Assembly (NCBI GenBank): GCA_036510575.1
Contig: DATCDR010000089.1
Location: 1 to 44,347, forward strand
Direction of reading: 5' to 3'
Length of the DNA stretch: 44,347 nucleotides
DNA from: DATCDR01 sp036510575
GTDB taxonomy: Bacteria; Actinomycetota; Acidimicrobiia; Acidimicrobiales; Bog-793
Each line of letters begins with the position of its first letter. The stretch's first letter is position 1. Under the pieces are notes generated by a model. That model made no database searches and was not told the origin of the DNA. It saw only the letters and a list, made by a program, of their open reading frames with translations. Both the position numbers and the translations under genes were made by a program. This document shows, in pieces, positions 43,913 through 44,347 of this stretch.

Positions 43913-44003
43913 TGGTGATATATGGTCCCGCAGAAACCTCATTTGGGTGACACGATCGTACGTATTTCTGGATTCCCTAACCAACTGTCCGAGGAGGCGA
44001 GAA

Positions 44004-44246
44004 ATGACCGACGTCGTGATTGCGACCGGGAAGCCCTATCCCGTGACGAATCCAGAGCGCCGGGCGTCGGTCAACGAGCTTTTGCGACAGATCGCCTCCC
44101 TCGGCATCGACGTGGAAGTCGAGGTCGTCGAGTACGAGCTGGGGCGCCGAGGGATCGGCTCCGAACATGCCAGAGACGATCGGGATCTTCATCGGCTCGG
44201 GAATCGCCGGAGTCGTGTTCGTTCGTTTGACCAACGCACTAGTTGA
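44004..44246 (+). CDS. Small hypothetical protein, possibly the front half of a frameshifted gene
   Basis: 80-aa frame starting MTDVVIATGKPYPVTNPERR, with a strong GAGGAGG 7 nt before the ATG. The first ~50 residues look real (SVNELLRQIASLGIDVEVEV, an amphipathic helix then a strand). After about GRRG the frame becomes Arg/Asp/Ser-rich and overlaps by 80 bp a better coding frame (next entry). Deleting one base in CTGGGGCGCC (near 44139-44148) would join the two into one protein of at least 105 residues. Confidence 0.5.
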   Translation: MTDVVIATGKPYPVTNPERRASVNELLRQIASLGIDVEVEVVEYELGRRGIGSEHARDDRDLHRLGNRRSRVRSFDQRTS

Positions 44247-44347
44247 TCGCCTAAAGAACTGGGTAGGCGAGCGGTACAATAAGAAGAAATCCTCGTCGAA
44301 GACGTTCATGAGGGGCGAGGAGTTCACCATCTACGGCCCAGACGGCG
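44167..44347 (+). CDS. Partial small membrane-anchored protein running off the window (EACC1-like?)
   Basis: From ATG 44167 the frame is open to the window end: MPETIGIFIGSGIAGVVFVR (a hydrophobic helix), then a basic stretch with RYNKKKSSSKTF, then EEFTIYGPDG. A helix, basic linker and terminal strand with GPDG resembles the small EACC1-type companions of actinobacterial conflict effectors, but I cannot verify this. GAGGGA lies about 12 nt before the ATG. It may be a separate gene or the C-terminal half of the preceding one. Confidence 0.5.
   Translation, partial: MPETIGIFIGSGIAGVVFVRLTNALVDRLKNWVGERYNKKKSSSKTFMRGEEFTIYGPDG

Larger units (their letters stand above)
43406..44003. other. Gene-poor accessory segment downstream of tRNA-Pro
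   Basis: About 600 bp with no convincing intact gene on either strand. It has a T6 run, two perfect hairpins (43453 and 43577), an 11-bp periodic CAGACCACA pair (43441-43449 and 43452-43460), and a possible truncated nucleotidyltransferase start on the minus strand. Composition differs from the dense core genes. No integrase or second copy of the tRNA 3' end is seen. It looks like degraded accessory DNA. Confidence 0.6.

Noticed and set aside
43406..44347. Duplicate of the tRNA-Pro 3' end as an att site
   Set aside because: No second copy of the T-arm/acceptor sequence was seen within the window; it may lie beyond the edge.

Overview
The window is a GC-rich stretch of chromosome, almost certainly from an actinobacterium, possibly a deep-branching class such as Acidimicrobiia. 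The taxonomic signals are a WhiB iron-sulfur regulator, a GlnR-type orphan OmpR regulator beside a GlnA2-like glutamine synthetase, an F420-type luciferase-like oxidoreductase, a PAC2-family protein, a topoisomerase I with a lysine-rich tail instead of zinc fingers, and two gene neighbourhoods that resemble Mycobacterium tuberculosis clusters (Rv2690c-ceoB-ceoC-Rv2694c and Rv3677c-Rv3681c). Genes are tightly packed, with many 4-bp ATGA/GTGA overlaps. Most of the window is core genome. Only the last ~0.95 kb, downstream of a tRNA-Pro, looks accessory.

Layout: 0.1-6.3 kb holds a fused OppD-OppF-type ABC ATPase and a three-subunit molybdenum hydroxylase of the CO dehydrogenase/xanthine dehydrogenase family, whose large subunit is divergent from the FAD and FeS subunits. 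6.3-8.8 kb has PAC2, MntP and an alpha/beta hydrolase. 8.9-12.8 kb is the NAD de novo module nadB-nadA with a NrtR/NadQ-like regulator and two candidate operators sharing ATACTC-N5-GAG. 12.9-18.9 kb has a small ORF, an F420-type oxidoreductase, an MFS exporter, a carboxymuconolactone-decarboxylase-like protein, a GNAT acetyltransferase and acetyl-CoA synthetase. 18.9-23.4 kb is topA-tmk-holB. 23.5-28.1 kb is a predicted potassium module: a KimA-type transporter with an OB-fold tail, divergent from two RCK (TrkA/CeoBC) subunits and a HAD phosphatase.

28.2-35.4 kb carries two fluoride channel genes (the first frameshifted), a CoA-binding protein, a sigma-70 factor, a possible ferritin-like protein, NAD synthetase, and glnA-glnR. 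35.4-43.3 kb carries a beta-propeller lipoprotein, RidA, ErpA, Mrp, an MBL hydrolase, WhiB, two ArsA-like ATPases, a receiver-only protein and a CorC-like CBS protein. The window ends with tRNA-Pro(CGG), about 600 bp without a convincing intact gene (hairpins and a possible nucleotidyltransferase remnant), and one or two small ORFs that may be a frameshifted membrane-anchored component of a conflict system running off the edge.

Most novel points: the KimA-OB fusion facing two RCK genes; the paired operators around the NAD regulator; the 16-bp tandem repeats in the divergent molybdenum hydroxylase promoter region; the crcB frameshift; and the post-tRNA accessory segment.
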